DNA of 64,000 nt from Cytophagales bacterium (GTDB taxonomy: Bacteria; Bacteroidota; Bacteroidia; Cytophagales; Cyclobacteriaceae), in contig JAWPMT010000002.1 in assembly GCA_033344775.1 (NCBI GenBank), forward strand, positions 186,001-250,000, given 5' to 3'. Every line of letters starts with the position of its first letter. The stretch's first letter is position 1. Shown one piece after another: positions 8,075 through 18,200 of the stretch. The notes below the pieces were generated by a model. The model worked only from the letters and a program-made list of their open reading frames with translations, searched no databases and was not told where the DNA came from. The position numbers were made by a program, and so were the translations under genes.

Positions 8075-10309
8075 ATGGAATTGCAAGATGGTATGCCGAA
8101 TTCTGAGGAGAATCCTAAGAATTTGGAAAACGTTCAGCAAGAAGCTGAAAAACAAGAAGAGATTACAAACAACACCGAAACTTCAACGGAAGAAGTTCCT
8201 CAGGAGGAGCCCACTACGTCTGATGATTCCTCTGTAGCATCTGAAGGAGATGTACAGGAATCGGTGGTGGAAGAGCAGTCACTAGTCGCTGAAGAGGTAA
8301 CTCCGCAGGAAAATGTGGAGTCTTCATCAACGGAAACACAAGAAATTGATCAACCGGAAGATGTTCCCGCTGAAAGTTCAGGGGCGGAAGAAGCGGTTGA
8401 ACCAGTGCCAGAGGGTACGACATCCGATTCAACTCAGGAAGAGGGACAAGCTGAAGTTGAAACTTCCACTGAAGAAGTAAAGTCGGAAGAAGTTTCGGAA
8501 CAAACTGAAGCTACCGATCCTGTTGTGGCAGAAGAGGTTACAGCCGAGAATCCAGCTACGGCCCAAACCGACGAAGAAGCAGTAGAGGAAGAAGAACTTG
8601 AAGAAATTGACTTTTCAGCTAAGACCAAAGCTGAATTATTGGCGTTTGCGATTGATCTCAATAACCATGATCAGATCCGCCGCTTAGATAAATACCTGAA
8701 GCCGCTCAAAGCGAGGTTCGACAAAGTATTCATTGAAGAGCGACAGACCGCATTGGATGCTTTTGTAGCGGAAGGTAACGAACGCGATGATTTTGAATTC
8801 AGAGGAGATGACGAATCCAGAAAGTTTCAGGATTATTATGATCTTCTTAGGGAGAAACGTAATAAGCATCACGCGGAGTTTGAGAAAAGAAAAGAGGATA
8901 ATCTAAAGCACAAAGAAGAGATCCTCGAAAAAATCCGGGAGCTGATCGACGGAGAAGAAACGGACATTAGTATTAAGGCCGTTCGAGAACTGCAGAATGA
9001 GTGGAAAACGGTAGGTCCGGTTCCAGGCCAGCACAATAAGACCCTTTGGGCAAATTATAACGCTTTGCTGGACAGGTTCTACGATGCTCGCAGTATCTAC
9101 TTTGAATTAAAAGACCTTGATCGAAAAAAGAACCTACAGTTAAAGCTGGACATTTGCGCCAAAGCAGAAGCGCTGGATGCGGTTGAGAGCGTGAAAGATG
9201 CAGTCATTCAGTTGAATGAATTGCATGAGGAATTTAAGCATGTGGGGCCTATTCCACGTGAGCAACAAGAGGAGGTTTGGCAAAGATTCAAGACTGCCTC
9301 TGATAAGATCTACGTGAAGCGTAAGGGATATGTGGACGATCTCAAGAAAGCTTTCGTAGAGAATCTTGAAAAGAAAATGCAACTGGTTGAAGAGGTTGAG
9401 CAGTTCATTAAATTTGATTCGGATCGAATCAGTGCCTGGAATAAGAAAACTAAGGAGATCCAGGAGTTGCAGAAAAAGTGGGAAGCTGTAGGAGGTATTC
9501 CACGTGAAAAAGCCAAGGAAGTCAACAAGCGCTTCTGGGCAGGATTCAAAGGGTTCTTTGCTAACAAGAGTGCGTTCTTTAAAAAGTTTGAAGCCCAGCG
9601 TGGAGATAATTTGAAGATCAAACAAGGTTTGGTAGAAGAGGCCAAGGCACTACAGGGCAATACAGATTGGGTAGCGACTACCGATAAATACAAGCGATTA
9701 CAGGCACGTTGGAAAGAAGTGGGGCCAGTTCCTGAGAAATACCGTACGAGTATTTATGAGGAATTCAAAGCCGCTTGTGATCATTTCTTTGATCAGCGCC
9801 GAGCTCAAAACCAGGAGCAAAACCAGGAACAGGAAGCCAACCTCAAGGTGAAGCTTCAGGTTTGTGATTCGATTGATGCCATTGCCGGGGAAGGTAAGGT
9901 TGATCTCGATGTAGTATATGGATTGTTGGATCAATTCCATGAAGCAGGGTTTGTTCCCCGCCACAGCATGAAGAAGGTTCAGAACCGATTTACAGAAGTG
10001 ACCAAAAAGCTGATGAGCATTGATTCTCTGGAAGAAGATGATCGTCAGGACCTGAAGATCAACATCGAAGTTGGCAAGATCAAAGGTGGACCTCATGCTG
10101 ATCGTAAGATCTTCCGTAAGGAGAATTCACTGAAGAGGAAAATTGAGAACCTGGAAAGTGATATCAGCACCTGGAAAAATAACCTGGAGTTTTTTGCTTC
10201 ATCCAAGGCTGCGGATCAGTTGAAGCAGGATTTTGAGACTAAAATTGTGAAAGCCTCGGAGGAGTTGGATGAGTTGAAGAAGGAACTTCGAATGGTTCGT
10301 AATTCTTAA
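8075..10309 (+). CDS. Large DUF349-repeat protein with an acidic N-terminal tail
   Basis: A 744-residue soluble protein of unknown function. Residues 1 to about 185 are a low-complexity acidic tail rich in E, V, T and S with no fold expected. From about residue 250 there are five DUF349-type units, each a helical segment with a tryptophan or aromatic followed by a VGPVP-like turn: EWKTVGPVPG (near 308), EFKHVGPIPR (near 387), KWEAVGGIPR (near 467), RWKEVGPVPE (near 546) and QFHEAGFVPR (near 621). The C terminus is a predicted coiled coil (about 670-744, IENLESDISTWKNNLEFFAS). Multi-DUF349 proteins are common in Bacteroidota, and nucleic-acid or stress roles have been suggested for the family. 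No signal peptide is present. It has its own promoter. Confidence 0.85.
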   Translation: MELQDGMPNSEENPKNLENVQQEAEKQEEITNNTETSTEEVPQEEPTTSDDSSVASEGDVQESVVEEQSLVAEEVTPQENVESSSTETQEIDQPEDVPAESSGAEEAVEPVPEGTTSDSTQEEGQAEVETSTEEVKSEEVSEQTEATDPVVAEEVTAENPATAQTDEEAVEEEELEEIDFSAKTKAELLAFAIDLNNHDQIRRLDKYLKPLKARFDKVFIEERQTALDAFVAEGNERDDFEFRGDDESRKFQDYYDLLREKRNKHHAEFEKRKEDNLKHKEEILEKIRELIDGEETDISIKAVRELQNEWKTVGPVPGQHNKTLWANYNALLDRFYDARSIYFELKDLDRKKNLQLKLDICAKAEALDAVESVKDAVIQLNELHEEFKHVGPIPREQQEEVWQRFKTASDKIYVKRKGYVDDLKKAFVENLEKKMQLVEEVEQFIKFDSDRISAWNKKTKEIQELQKKWEAVGGIPREKAKEVNKRFWAGFKGFFANKSAFFKKFEAQRGDNLKIKQGLVEEAKALQGNTDWVATTDKYKRLQARWKEVGPVPEKYRTSIYEEFKAACDHFFDQRRAQNQEQNQEQEANLKVKLQVCDSIDAIAGEGKVDLDVVYGLLDQFHEAGFVPRHSMKKVQNRFTEVTKKLMSIDSLEEDDRQDLKINIEVGKIKGGPHADRKIFRKENSLKRKIENLESDISTWKNNLEFFASSKAADQLKQDFETKIVKASEELDELKKELRMVRNS

Positions 10310-10331
10310 TGAATAAAAATTCATTTTAGCA

Positions 10332-10362
10332 TTTGGTAAACTCAAACGAGTTTCTATATTTG
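10332..10362 (+). promoter_or_regulatory. Promoter of tRNA-Thr
   Basis: TTTG at 10332-10335, a 19-bp spacer and TATATTTG at 10355-10362, the canonical Bacteroidota -33/-7 pair. Transcription would start near 10369, about 45 bases before the mature tRNA. Confidence 0.75.
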
Positions 10363-10413
10363 CACTCGCTTTGAAAAACAGGGAAACAAAAAAGCCCTTT
10401 CAAAGTAAGGAAA

Positions 10414-10486
<73 letters not shown>

Positions 10487-10490
10487 CATA

Positions 10491-10518
10491 AAACCCGATA
10501 GAGATATTGGGTTTTTTT
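10491..10518 (+). terminator. Intrinsic terminator of tRNA-Thr
   Basis: A 10-bp stem (10491-10500 with 10505-10514, one G-T pair) with a GAGA loop runs into a seven-base T tract. It follows the tRNA by four bases. Confidence 0.9.
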
Positions 10519-10666
10519 GTTTTCAGCAAGATGCAAAAACAATCAACTACCAATAATATATTTTGCATAACAACTTTCCGATCGATCCATTACTTTCGCT
10601 GAAATATCTGAAAGACTTTAAATCTCATTAGTGAGAACATTTAGCTGTCAGACAAATAATTGCAGT

Positions 10667-12886
10667 ATGAAATTCACGCTATACTTCACTTTGTTGGTGC
10701 TTTCGTTATCAGCATTCTCTCAGGAAGACTATCAATGGAAAGGAAAATTTGAGCAGATCGATCCGATGCTGCCGGCTCCTAATACCTACCGTTCGGGTTC
10801 TGGGGCACCGGGTGAGGGATATTGGCAACAACAGGCTGATTATAAGATCAAAGTGTCTTTGGATGAAAAGGCGCAGAAGATCAAGGGAAGTGAGACCATC
10901 ACCTACACCAACAACTCCCCTCATACCTTGACTTATCTATGGTTACAGCTGGATCAAAACGTACGTCAAAATGACAATTTGGCGGATCAGACTAAAGCCA
11001 ACCGAATCTATGACTCCATTCCGGCAAAGTATACTCAAGGTTACCTTGGTGGACTGGATTTTGATTGGGGCTACCAGATAGATTTTGTGAAAAATGCCCA
11101 GGGCAAGGATATGGAGTACATCATCAATTACACGATGATGAAAGTGGTATTGGAATCAGGTTTGAAGACTGGTGAAAGTGTAGCAATACAAATAGATTGG
11201 TCTTATATCATCAATGATCGACAGATCGATGGAGGAAGAAGTGGTTATGAGTACTTCCCGAAAGATGATAACAACCTGTACACCATTGCTCAATTTTTCC
11301 CAAGAATGGCGGTATACGATGATGTCAATGGATGGCAAAACAAACAGTTTCTCGGAGATGGTGAGTTTGCCTTGCCTTTTGGGGACTATGAAGTAGAAAT
11401 CACTGTTCCTGCTGATCATATTGTGGCCGCCAGTGGTGTCCTGCAAAATGAAAGTGAAGTATTGTCTAAAGAACAGTTGGAGCGTTTCACCAGGGCAAAG
11501 ACCACTTTTGATCAACCTGTCTTCATTGTTACTGAAGAAGAAGCGCGTCAAAATGAAAAAAGTGGAACCTCCAAACAAAAGACTTGGCGTTATAAAGCCG
11601 ATGATGTAAGAGATTTTGCTTTCGCTTCTTCCAGGAAATTCATCTGGGATGCTCAGGCAGTGCAGCTTGATGGTAAAACACCTCTGGCTATGTCATTCTA
11701 TCCGAAAGAAGGTAATCCACTTTGGGAAGAAGAATCCACAAAGGCCGTTAAGAACACCCTGGAGTTTTATTCAGAACGAACCTTCGATTACCCTTATCCA
11801 GTGGCGATTTCGGTACATACAGCCAGTATTGGTATGGAATATCCGATGATCTGCTTCAATTATGGTCGACCGAACGATGATGGAACTTACTCACCCAGGA
11901 AAAAGGCTGGTATGATCGAAGTGATCATCCACGAAGTAGGTCACAACTTTTTCCCAATGATTGTGAATTCAGATGAAAGACAATGGGCGTGGATGGATGA
12001 AGGGATTAATACTTTCATGGAGAAAGAGACGAAAAGGGTTTTATATCCGGAGATATATGAGAACGATACCTGGGGAACCCCGAAAGGATTGTCGAACTAC
12101 ATGAAAGGGGATAAGAAATATATTCGGCCGATCATGACCAATCCCGAGCAGGTCATGCAATTGGGTTATAATGCATACGGTAAGCCTTCAGCAGCTTTGA
12201 CAGTATTGCGAGAGTTAGTCATGGGGCCTGAACTGTTCGATGCAGCTTTCAAGGAGTATTCGGTCCGGTGGGCCTTTAAGCATCCACAACCTGCGGATTT
12301 CTTCCGAACGATGGAAGATGCTTCAGCGGTGGACTTAGACTGGTTCTGGAATGGCTGGTTCTATTCCAGGGACTTTGTGGATGTGGGTATCGAAGAAGTG
12401 AAATGGTACCGACTGAAGGATGATAAGAAATCGGTAGAAAAAGACCTTACAGTAGCAACCGGCAACCTCGGAGAGAGCAATGAAAAGACTTATGATTTTG
12501 GCAGTGAACCTGAAGAGTTTTTCGTCAGGAATACACCCTATGGCGGTGAGTTCAGAAGTAGAACCGATGACAAATCGATATTCAAGAAATTATCCGATAA
12601 GAATTTCTATCAGGTAAAACTTCAGAACAAAGGAGGATTGGTTACGCCTGTTTTACTGGAATTTCATTTTGCGGATGGATCGACAGAGATCAAAAAAGTA
12701 CCTGCTGAGATCTGGCGCTACAATGAAGAAGAGGTAACCAAAGTCTTTGCTTTCAAAAAGCAGGTACAAAAGATTGTGCTGGATCCGTCCTTGATGACAG
12801 GTGATGCTGAAGCAGAAGATAACGTGTTTCCACGAGAGCCTGGCAATTCAAAGTTTGACAAATTCAAGAAGTCAAAGGATGAATAA
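10667..12886 (+). CDS. Exported M1-family (gluzincin) metallopeptidase
   Basis: A 739-residue aminopeptidase-type zinc peptidase, probably periplasmic or outer-membrane associated. A Sec signal peptide is clear (MKFTLYFTLLVLSLSAFSQ). The catalytic site is HEVGH at residues 422-426 with the third zinc ligand E445 in DEGINTF, an exact HExxH-18-E spacing. The upstream exopeptidase motif is GMEYP rather than the common GAMEN. The N-terminal beta domain includes KGSETITYTNNSPHTL. The frame extends to 10631, but the ATG at 10667 is preferred because the signal peptide starts there. No T9SS sorting domain is seen at the C terminus. It is a single-gene unit between tRNA-Thr and the aminotransferase. 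Confidence 0.92.
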   Translation: MKFTLYFTLLVLSLSAFSQEDYQWKGKFEQIDPMLPAPNTYRSGSGAPGEGYWQQQADYKIKVSLDEKAQKIKGSETITYTNNSPHTLTYLWLQLDQNVRQNDNLADQTKANRIYDSIPAKYTQGYLGGLDFDWGYQIDFVKNAQGKDMEYIINYTMMKVVLESGLKTGESVAIQIDWSYIINDRQIDGGRSGYEYFPKDDNNLYTIAQFFPRMAVYDDVNGWQNKQFLGDGEFALPFGDYEVEITVPADHIVAASGVLQNESEVLSKEQLERFTRAKTTFDQPVFIVTEEEARQNEKSGTSKQKTWRYKADDVRDFAFASSRKFIWDAQAVQLDGKTPLAMSFYPKEGNPLWEEESTKAVKNTLEFYSERTFDYPYPVAISVHTASIGMEYPMICFNYGRPNDDGTYSPRKKAGMIEVIIHEVGHNFFPMIVNSDERQWAWMDEGINTFMEKETKRVLYPEIYENDTWGTPKGLSNYMKGDKKYIRPIMTNPEQVMQLGYNAYGKPSAALTVLRELVMGPELFDAAFKEYSVRWAFKHPQPADFFRTMEDASAVDLDWFWNGWFYSRDFVDVGIEEVKWYRLKDDKKSVEKDLTVATGNLGESNEKTYDFGSEPEEFFVRNTPYGGEFRSRTDDKSIFKKLSDKNFYQVKLQNKGGLVTPVLLEFHFADGSTEIKKVPAEIWRYNEEEVTKVFAFKKQVQKIVLDPSLMTGDAEAEDNVFPREPGNSKFDKFKKSKDE

Positions 12887-12915
12887 CCATTCTTCGGTTT
12901 GTTCAATACAACTTC

Positions 12916-12949
12916 TTTGATGGTGTTTTATTATGATTATGTAGTTTTG
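12916..12949 (+). promoter_or_regulatory. Promoter of the aminotransferase gene
   Basis: TTTG at 12916-12919, a 22-bp spacer and a perfect TAGTTTTG at 12942-12949. The predicted start near 12956 leaves a leader of about 26 bases. Confidence 0.55.
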
Positions 12950-12981
12950 GTATTTAATAGTTGCCTTAACAAATAATAATC

Positions 12982-14070
12982 ATGCCCCTGCATTTTAAAC
13001 CTTACCTACTTAATCAAGCAACCTATAAAGGGGGAAAAGCCCGAGATGAGGATTCTAAGCAAAAGATCTACAAATTATCCTCCAATGAGAACCCGATAGG
13101 GGCCAGTCCGCTGGCCATTGAAGCGTTAACTAAACATGCGCATACGGCATTCGAATATCCTGAAGCTACTAATCAGGAATTTCATGAGGCACTGGAAAGT
13201 TTTTATAATGGCAAAGTCAGGGCAGAACAATTCATCACCACAAATAGTGGAGTAGCGAACATCGAGATGGTGATGCGCGGCTTTCTGGAGCCAGGAACAC
13301 AATTTATCTATTCAAGTCCGGCATTTATCGCGTATCGAGGTTTTGGCGAGAAAATGGGAGCGGAAGCTGTGGATGTGCCTTTGGTGGGGGAACACTTTGA
13401 ATTGGATGTGGATGGTATTCTGGAGGCGATCAATGAAAAGACCCGTCTCATTTTGATCACTAGTCCCAATAACCCTACAGGAACTCACATTCCGAAATCC
13501 AAAATTGATGGATTGATCAACAAGCTTCCTGATCATGTTGTGCTGCTATTTGATGAGGTCTATTATCAATTCGCAGATGCTGAAGACTATGTTCGAGCTA
13601 CTCCTTATATAATGGATGGGAAAAACGTGGTGGCGATCAATAGCTTTTCCAAAGCCTATGGACTGGCAGGTTTAAGAGTGGGTTATTCTTACAGTACGCC
13701 GGAGATATCAGGATATCTGAGAAATCTGAGAAGGCCATTCATGGTGAATACTTTGAGCATGAAAGCAGCAATGGCCGCATTAAAAGATGAAGCTTTCATC
13801 AACCAGACGGTGAAAGTAGTTCACGAAGGAAGAGAATATTTGTACGAAGAGTTAGCTCGACTAGGATGTCAATTTTGGAAGACGCAGGCCAATTTTATTT
13901 TGATCAAACCTGAAATGAGCTCAACGGATTTTGTAGGAAAAATGGCAGATGAAAAAGTTATGGTAAGACCTGCCGAAGGAATGTCCGATCCAAGGGGCGT
14001 CAGGGTAACAATTGGCGATCGAGAAGCCAACGAAGCCTTTATTCAGGCTTATATGAAGGTTAGAGACTAA
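12982..14070 (+). CDS. PLP-dependent class I/II aminotransferase, HisC-like
   Basis: A 362-residue fold-type I aminotransferase resembling histidinol-phosphate aminotransferases. KLSSNENPIGASPLAIEAL near residues 32-50 is the HisC-type N-terminal signature, SPNNPTGTHIP near 161 is the substrate/PLP segment, LLFDEVYYQF near 189 holds the PLP aspartate, and K224 in NSFSKAYGLAGLRVGY is the expected Schiff-base lysine. No histidine-pathway genes are near, so an aromatic or other amino-acid substrate is as likely as histidinol phosphate. The N terminus (MPLHFKPYLLNQATYKGGKA) shows no export signal. It is transcribed alone from its own promoter. Confidence 0.85.
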   Translation: MPLHFKPYLLNQATYKGGKARDEDSKQKIYKLSSNENPIGASPLAIEALTKHAHTAFEYPEATNQEFHEALESFYNGKVRAEQFITTNSGVANIEMVMRGFLEPGTQFIYSSPAFIAYRGFGEKMGAEAVDVPLVGEHFELDVDGILEAINEKTRLILITSPNNPTGTHIPKSKIDGLINKLPDHVVLLFDEVYYQFADAEDYVRATPYIMDGKNVVAINSFSKAYGLAGLRVGYSYSTPEISGYLRNLRRPFMVNTLSMKAAMAALKDEAFINQTVKVVHEGREYLYEELARLGCQFWKTQANFILIKPEMSSTDFVGKMADEKVMVRPAEGMSDPRGVRVTIGDREANEAFIQAYMKVRD

Positions 14071-14385
14071 TTCTGAGCTTATAATACCCAACTTTTAATG
14101 CTTTTAATTGTATTCATTTGATTACTTATTGAAGTATTCAAAGGAGAATAATTGCATTATATCGTTAAAAAATATAATTTTTCTGAATAAAAAATCAGCA
14201 AACGCTTTCTAATACCAAAAGAATTTCGCAAATTCGTTGCTGAAGATTAAGCTTAAACTCTCAACCTTGACACTGCTATTAGACCACCGTCCCATTAATC
14301 TGCCTCCTGATCCTAGGAATGCAGTAATTTTCAATGTACCTTCAACCGGTTTTTTATTGCTGCTTACCCAACCTGACTGTATTCA
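14071..14385. other. 315-bp AT-rich intergenic region
   Basis: No coding frame. The one structured piece is an inverted repeat of 11-nt arms with one mismatch (14117-14127 and 14132-14142) and an ATTG loop, lacking a T-run. I find no convincing TTTG / TAnnTTTG promoter for the sulfotransferase, although one should lie here. Confidence 0.6.
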
Positions 14386-15222
14386 ATGACGAAGTTTCAT
14401 TTCATATCTGGTTTACCCCGCTCCGGATCTACTTTGCTATCAGGTATTCTTCGTCAAAACCCAGGATATAGTGCAAATATGAGCAGTCCTGTTGGCTCTT
14501 TGGTCAATGGTATTCTTGAACAAATAGGGGCTGGTAGTGAATTTTACAGCTTTTTTGATGAGGATAAACGTAAGACGATGTGCAATGCCATCTTCCGTGC
14601 TTACTATGATGAAAGCCCGGCAAAGGATGTGATTTTCGATACCAATCGCATGTGGGCAGCACGCCTCCATCAGTTAGTCGAACTATTTGATGATTTCAAA
14701 GTCATTTGTTTGGTCAGGAACCCAGCCTGGGTGATGGACAGCTTTGAGCAGATTTATCGCAAAAACCCCTTTAATTATAGCCGTATGTTTGCCGCCCAAA
14801 ACAGGGGTACGGTATATTCCCGTTGCGAGTCCATGATCAATGGTGGAGTTGTCGGAGCAGCCTGGATGGCCTTGAAAGAAGCTTACTACGGTGATTATTC
14901 AGATAAGCTTTTGCTGATTGATTACGATCTCCTTGCCATGCATCCCGAGAAGACCATGTCCTTATTGTATGAGTTTATCGGTGAGCCGAAATTTAATCAT
15001 GACTTTGACAATGTAGATTTCAGTCATGATGAATTTGATTACACTTTAGGAGTGAAAGGGTTGCACACAGTTAAAAGAAAAGTAGAATATAAAAGAAGAA
15101 GGACCATCTTACCTCCTGATCTTTTTCAGAAGTATAGTGAAATGGCCTTCTGGACGGACAAAGCCGGAACAGCGGCAAGTGTCATAGCGCCGAAATCAAA
15201 TATGTTGACAGCAGTGCGCTGA
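14386..15222 (+). CDS. P-loop sulfotransferase
   Basis: A 278-residue PAPS-dependent sulfotransferase. The 5'-phosphosulfate loop is FISGLPRSGSTLLSGIL at residues 6-22, and the 3'-phosphate-binding region is VICLVRNPAWVMDSF near residues 105-119 with the expected arginine and serine. No signal peptide is present, so it acts in the cytoplasm. The acceptor cannot be told from the sequence: carbohydrate, lipid and protein sulfotransferases share these motifs. The stop is 43 bp before the start of the giant secreted-protein gene, on the same strand, with no terminator between them. Co-transcription is likely, and a role in modifying that protein or a linked glycan is a reasonable guess. Confidence 0.85.
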   Translation: MTKFHFISGLPRSGSTLLSGILRQNPGYSANMSSPVGSLVNGILEQIGAGSEFYSFFDEDKRKTMCNAIFRAYYDESPAKDVIFDTNRMWAARLHQLVELFDDFKVICLVRNPAWVMDSFEQIYRKNPFNYSRMFAAQNRGTVYSRCESMINGGVVGAAWMALKEAYYGDYSDKLLLIDYDLLAMHPEKTMSLLYEFIGEPKFNHDFDNVDFSHDEFDYTLGVKGLHTVKRKVEYKRRRTILPPDLFQKYSEMAFWTDKAGTAASVIAPKSNMLTAVR

Positions 15223-15265
15223 TTATTTAAGGATTAAAGAAAACCACCAGACATAAATACACACG

Positions 15266-18200
15266 ATGCACAACAGTATATTTAAAAACCTAAAGGTAGC
15301 CTGCCTTCAGGTGGCATTAACAGCCTCCTTGTCGGTTATTGGAGGACCTTCGTCCTACTACCGGACCCGAAGAGGAGGTTATACCGGGAATAAGCAATAT
15401 TTGGCTGATCCAGGATTAACTCCGTTTTCAAGTATCAATTTCTATGACGTGCATAAGGCAACAGGCGCTGTTGGAGGAATGGACGCGGAAGTTGATCTGG
15501 ATTTTCATTTCGAAAAAGGGCAGAAGATCAAAGAGCTCCTGATCGTGGATGCAGCTGTCCAGAATAAGTCGATTTTTCTTTCACAGGATCGACCAGGTGT
15601 AGATATTATCGAAATCGAATCGGGTAAAAGCGGTATTGTGCAGCTGCTGGCTACCTTGACAAGGTATCGTAATCTGGAAGCGGTCCATGTGATCTCTCAT
15701 GCTACTTCTGGTAAGTTACAATTAGGGAATGACATCATTGATGCCAAAACCTTTGAAGAAAATGTAAGTGCGTTGGCGGCATTGAATGGAGCAATTAAAT
15801 CTGGTGGAGACTTATTGTTCTATGGATGCGAACTTGCCAAGGGTGTTGAAGGTCAGCGATTCCTGGAAGTAGTGAAGGGCGATTATGATTTTGATATTGC
15901 CGCTTCAAACGACATCACAGGAAATGATGCGGATAAAGCTAATTGGGATCTGGAAATTCAAACTGGAGACATTGAAGCTACGCCACTGCCAGAGTCAATT
16001 GCATTAAAAGATTTCACAGGAACTTTGCAGTTTTCCGGTACGCTTGATTTTAGCGAAGTTTCAGTTTTAGGTGCGCTTGGTGGTGCTGCTTCTACCGATG
16101 CAGAATTTTTAGGTGGTGCGTCAGCCCCAGAATCAAACTACACATTGGTAGCTGATGGTACTACAGCCAGTACTTATGCGTACACTTTGATAGGGCCAAT
16201 GGCTCCTCGAATTTCAAGTACAACGGTAGTAAACTCGAGCACCAATGAAACGAATATCCGCTTGAGATTTGATGACAATGCGGCTTTTACACCGACCAGT
16301 CTTTCAATTGGTAATTACTCATCGACGAGAACATTTACAGTCAGCAGTAGCCTTGGGGTTATAGCCACATCTTCGGTCACCCAGAACTATGCTAATGTGG
16401 TGCCATTGTCCACCAATAATTCGAACATCACCTATCTCGATATCTACGTGAGTGATGGGATGGGAGGCAAGTCAGCCACCTATTTTGTGTTGACCGATCT
16501 GGTTGTCTCAGCCGCAGCAAGTAATAATGCACCGGTGCTATCGGGTACAGCCTCCATGTCAAATGTGACCGAAGATGATGCTGATCCTACAGGTAATACC
16601 GTAGCCTCTATTCTGGCTGATGGAAGTATTACACTGACTGATGCAGATGCCAGTGCCGATGAAGGAATCGCAGTGACTGGAACCACTACGACAAATGGAG
16701 CCTGGGAATATTCTACCAATTCAGGGACAAGCTGGACGAGTTTTGGTAGTGTTTCCGATGCAAGTGCAGTCATCTTAAATGATGATGCAGCGAACATGAT
16801 TCGTTTTGTGCCCAATTCAAATTATAATGGTGGCTCTGGTAACCTAACCTTCCGCGCCTGGGATGAAACCTCTGGAACTTCAGGGTCCACAGGAGTAGAT
16901 GTCTCAACGAATGGAGGATCAGAACCCTACAGTTCAGGAACGGCGACCGTGAGCCTGACAGTTGATGCGGAGAACGATGCGCCTACACTCTCAGGAACAG
17001 CGACTATGTCTAATGTCACTGAAGATGATGCTGATCCCACAGGAAATACGGTAGCGTCAATATTAGCTGATGGAAGTATCACATTAGGGGATGTTGATGC
17101 CAGTGCCGATGAAGGAATCGCGGTAACAGGAACAACAACAACGAACGGAACCTGGGAATATTCTACGAATTCAGGAACGAGCTGGACAAGCTTCGGTGCG
17201 GTATCGGATGCCAGTGCGGTATTATTGAACGATGATGCAGCCAACATGATTCGCTTTGTTCCCAATTCAAATTATAATGGTGGCTCAGGTAACTTAACCT
17301 TCCGAGCGTGGGATGAAACTACAGGAAGTTCAGGATCTACAGGAGTGGATGTTTCCACCAATGGAACCACAACCGCCTTTAGTACAGGCACAGCGACCGC
17401 TAGTTTAACAGTTGATGCGGAAAACGATGCACCGACACTTTCGGGAACAGCGACTATGTCCAACGTGACGGAAGATGATGCGGATCCTACCGGAAATACA
17501 GTGGCTTCTATTTTGGCTGACGGAAGTATCACGCTTGCTGACGTAGATGCCAGTGCCGATGAAGGAATCGCAGTGACAGGAACTACAACCACGAACGGAA
17601 CCTGGGAATATTCTACGAATTCAGGAACGAGCTGGACAAGCTTCGGTGCGGTATCGGATGCCAGTGCGGTATTATTGAACGATGATGCAGCCAACATGAT
17701 TCGCTTTGTTCCCAATTCAAATTATAATGGTGGCTCAGGTAACTTAACCTTCCGAGCGTGGGATGAAACTACAGGAAGTTCAGGATCTACAGGGGTGGAT
17801 GTTTCCACCAATGGAACCACAACCGCCTTTAGTACAGGCACAGCGACCGCTAGTTTAACAGTTGATGCGGAAAACGATGCACCGACACTTTCCGGAACAG
17901 CGACTATGTCCAATGTGACGGAAGATGATGCGGATCCTACCGGAAATACAGTGGCTTCTATTTTGGCTGACGGAAGTATCACGCTTGCTGACGTAGATGC
18001 CAGTGCCGATGAAGGAATCGCAGTGACAGGAACTACAACCACGAACGGAACCTGGGAATATTCTACGAATTCAGGAACGAGCTGGACAAGCTTCGGTGCG
18101 GTATCGGATGCCAGTGCGGTATTATTGAACGATGATGCAGCCAACATGATTCGCTTTGTTCCCAATTCAAATTATAATGGTGGCTCAGGTAACTTAACCT

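Noticed and set aside
12982-14070. Naming the aminotransferase hisC.
   Set aside because: The fold and motifs match HisC-like enzymes, but no histidine genes adjoin it and the family contains many other specificities.
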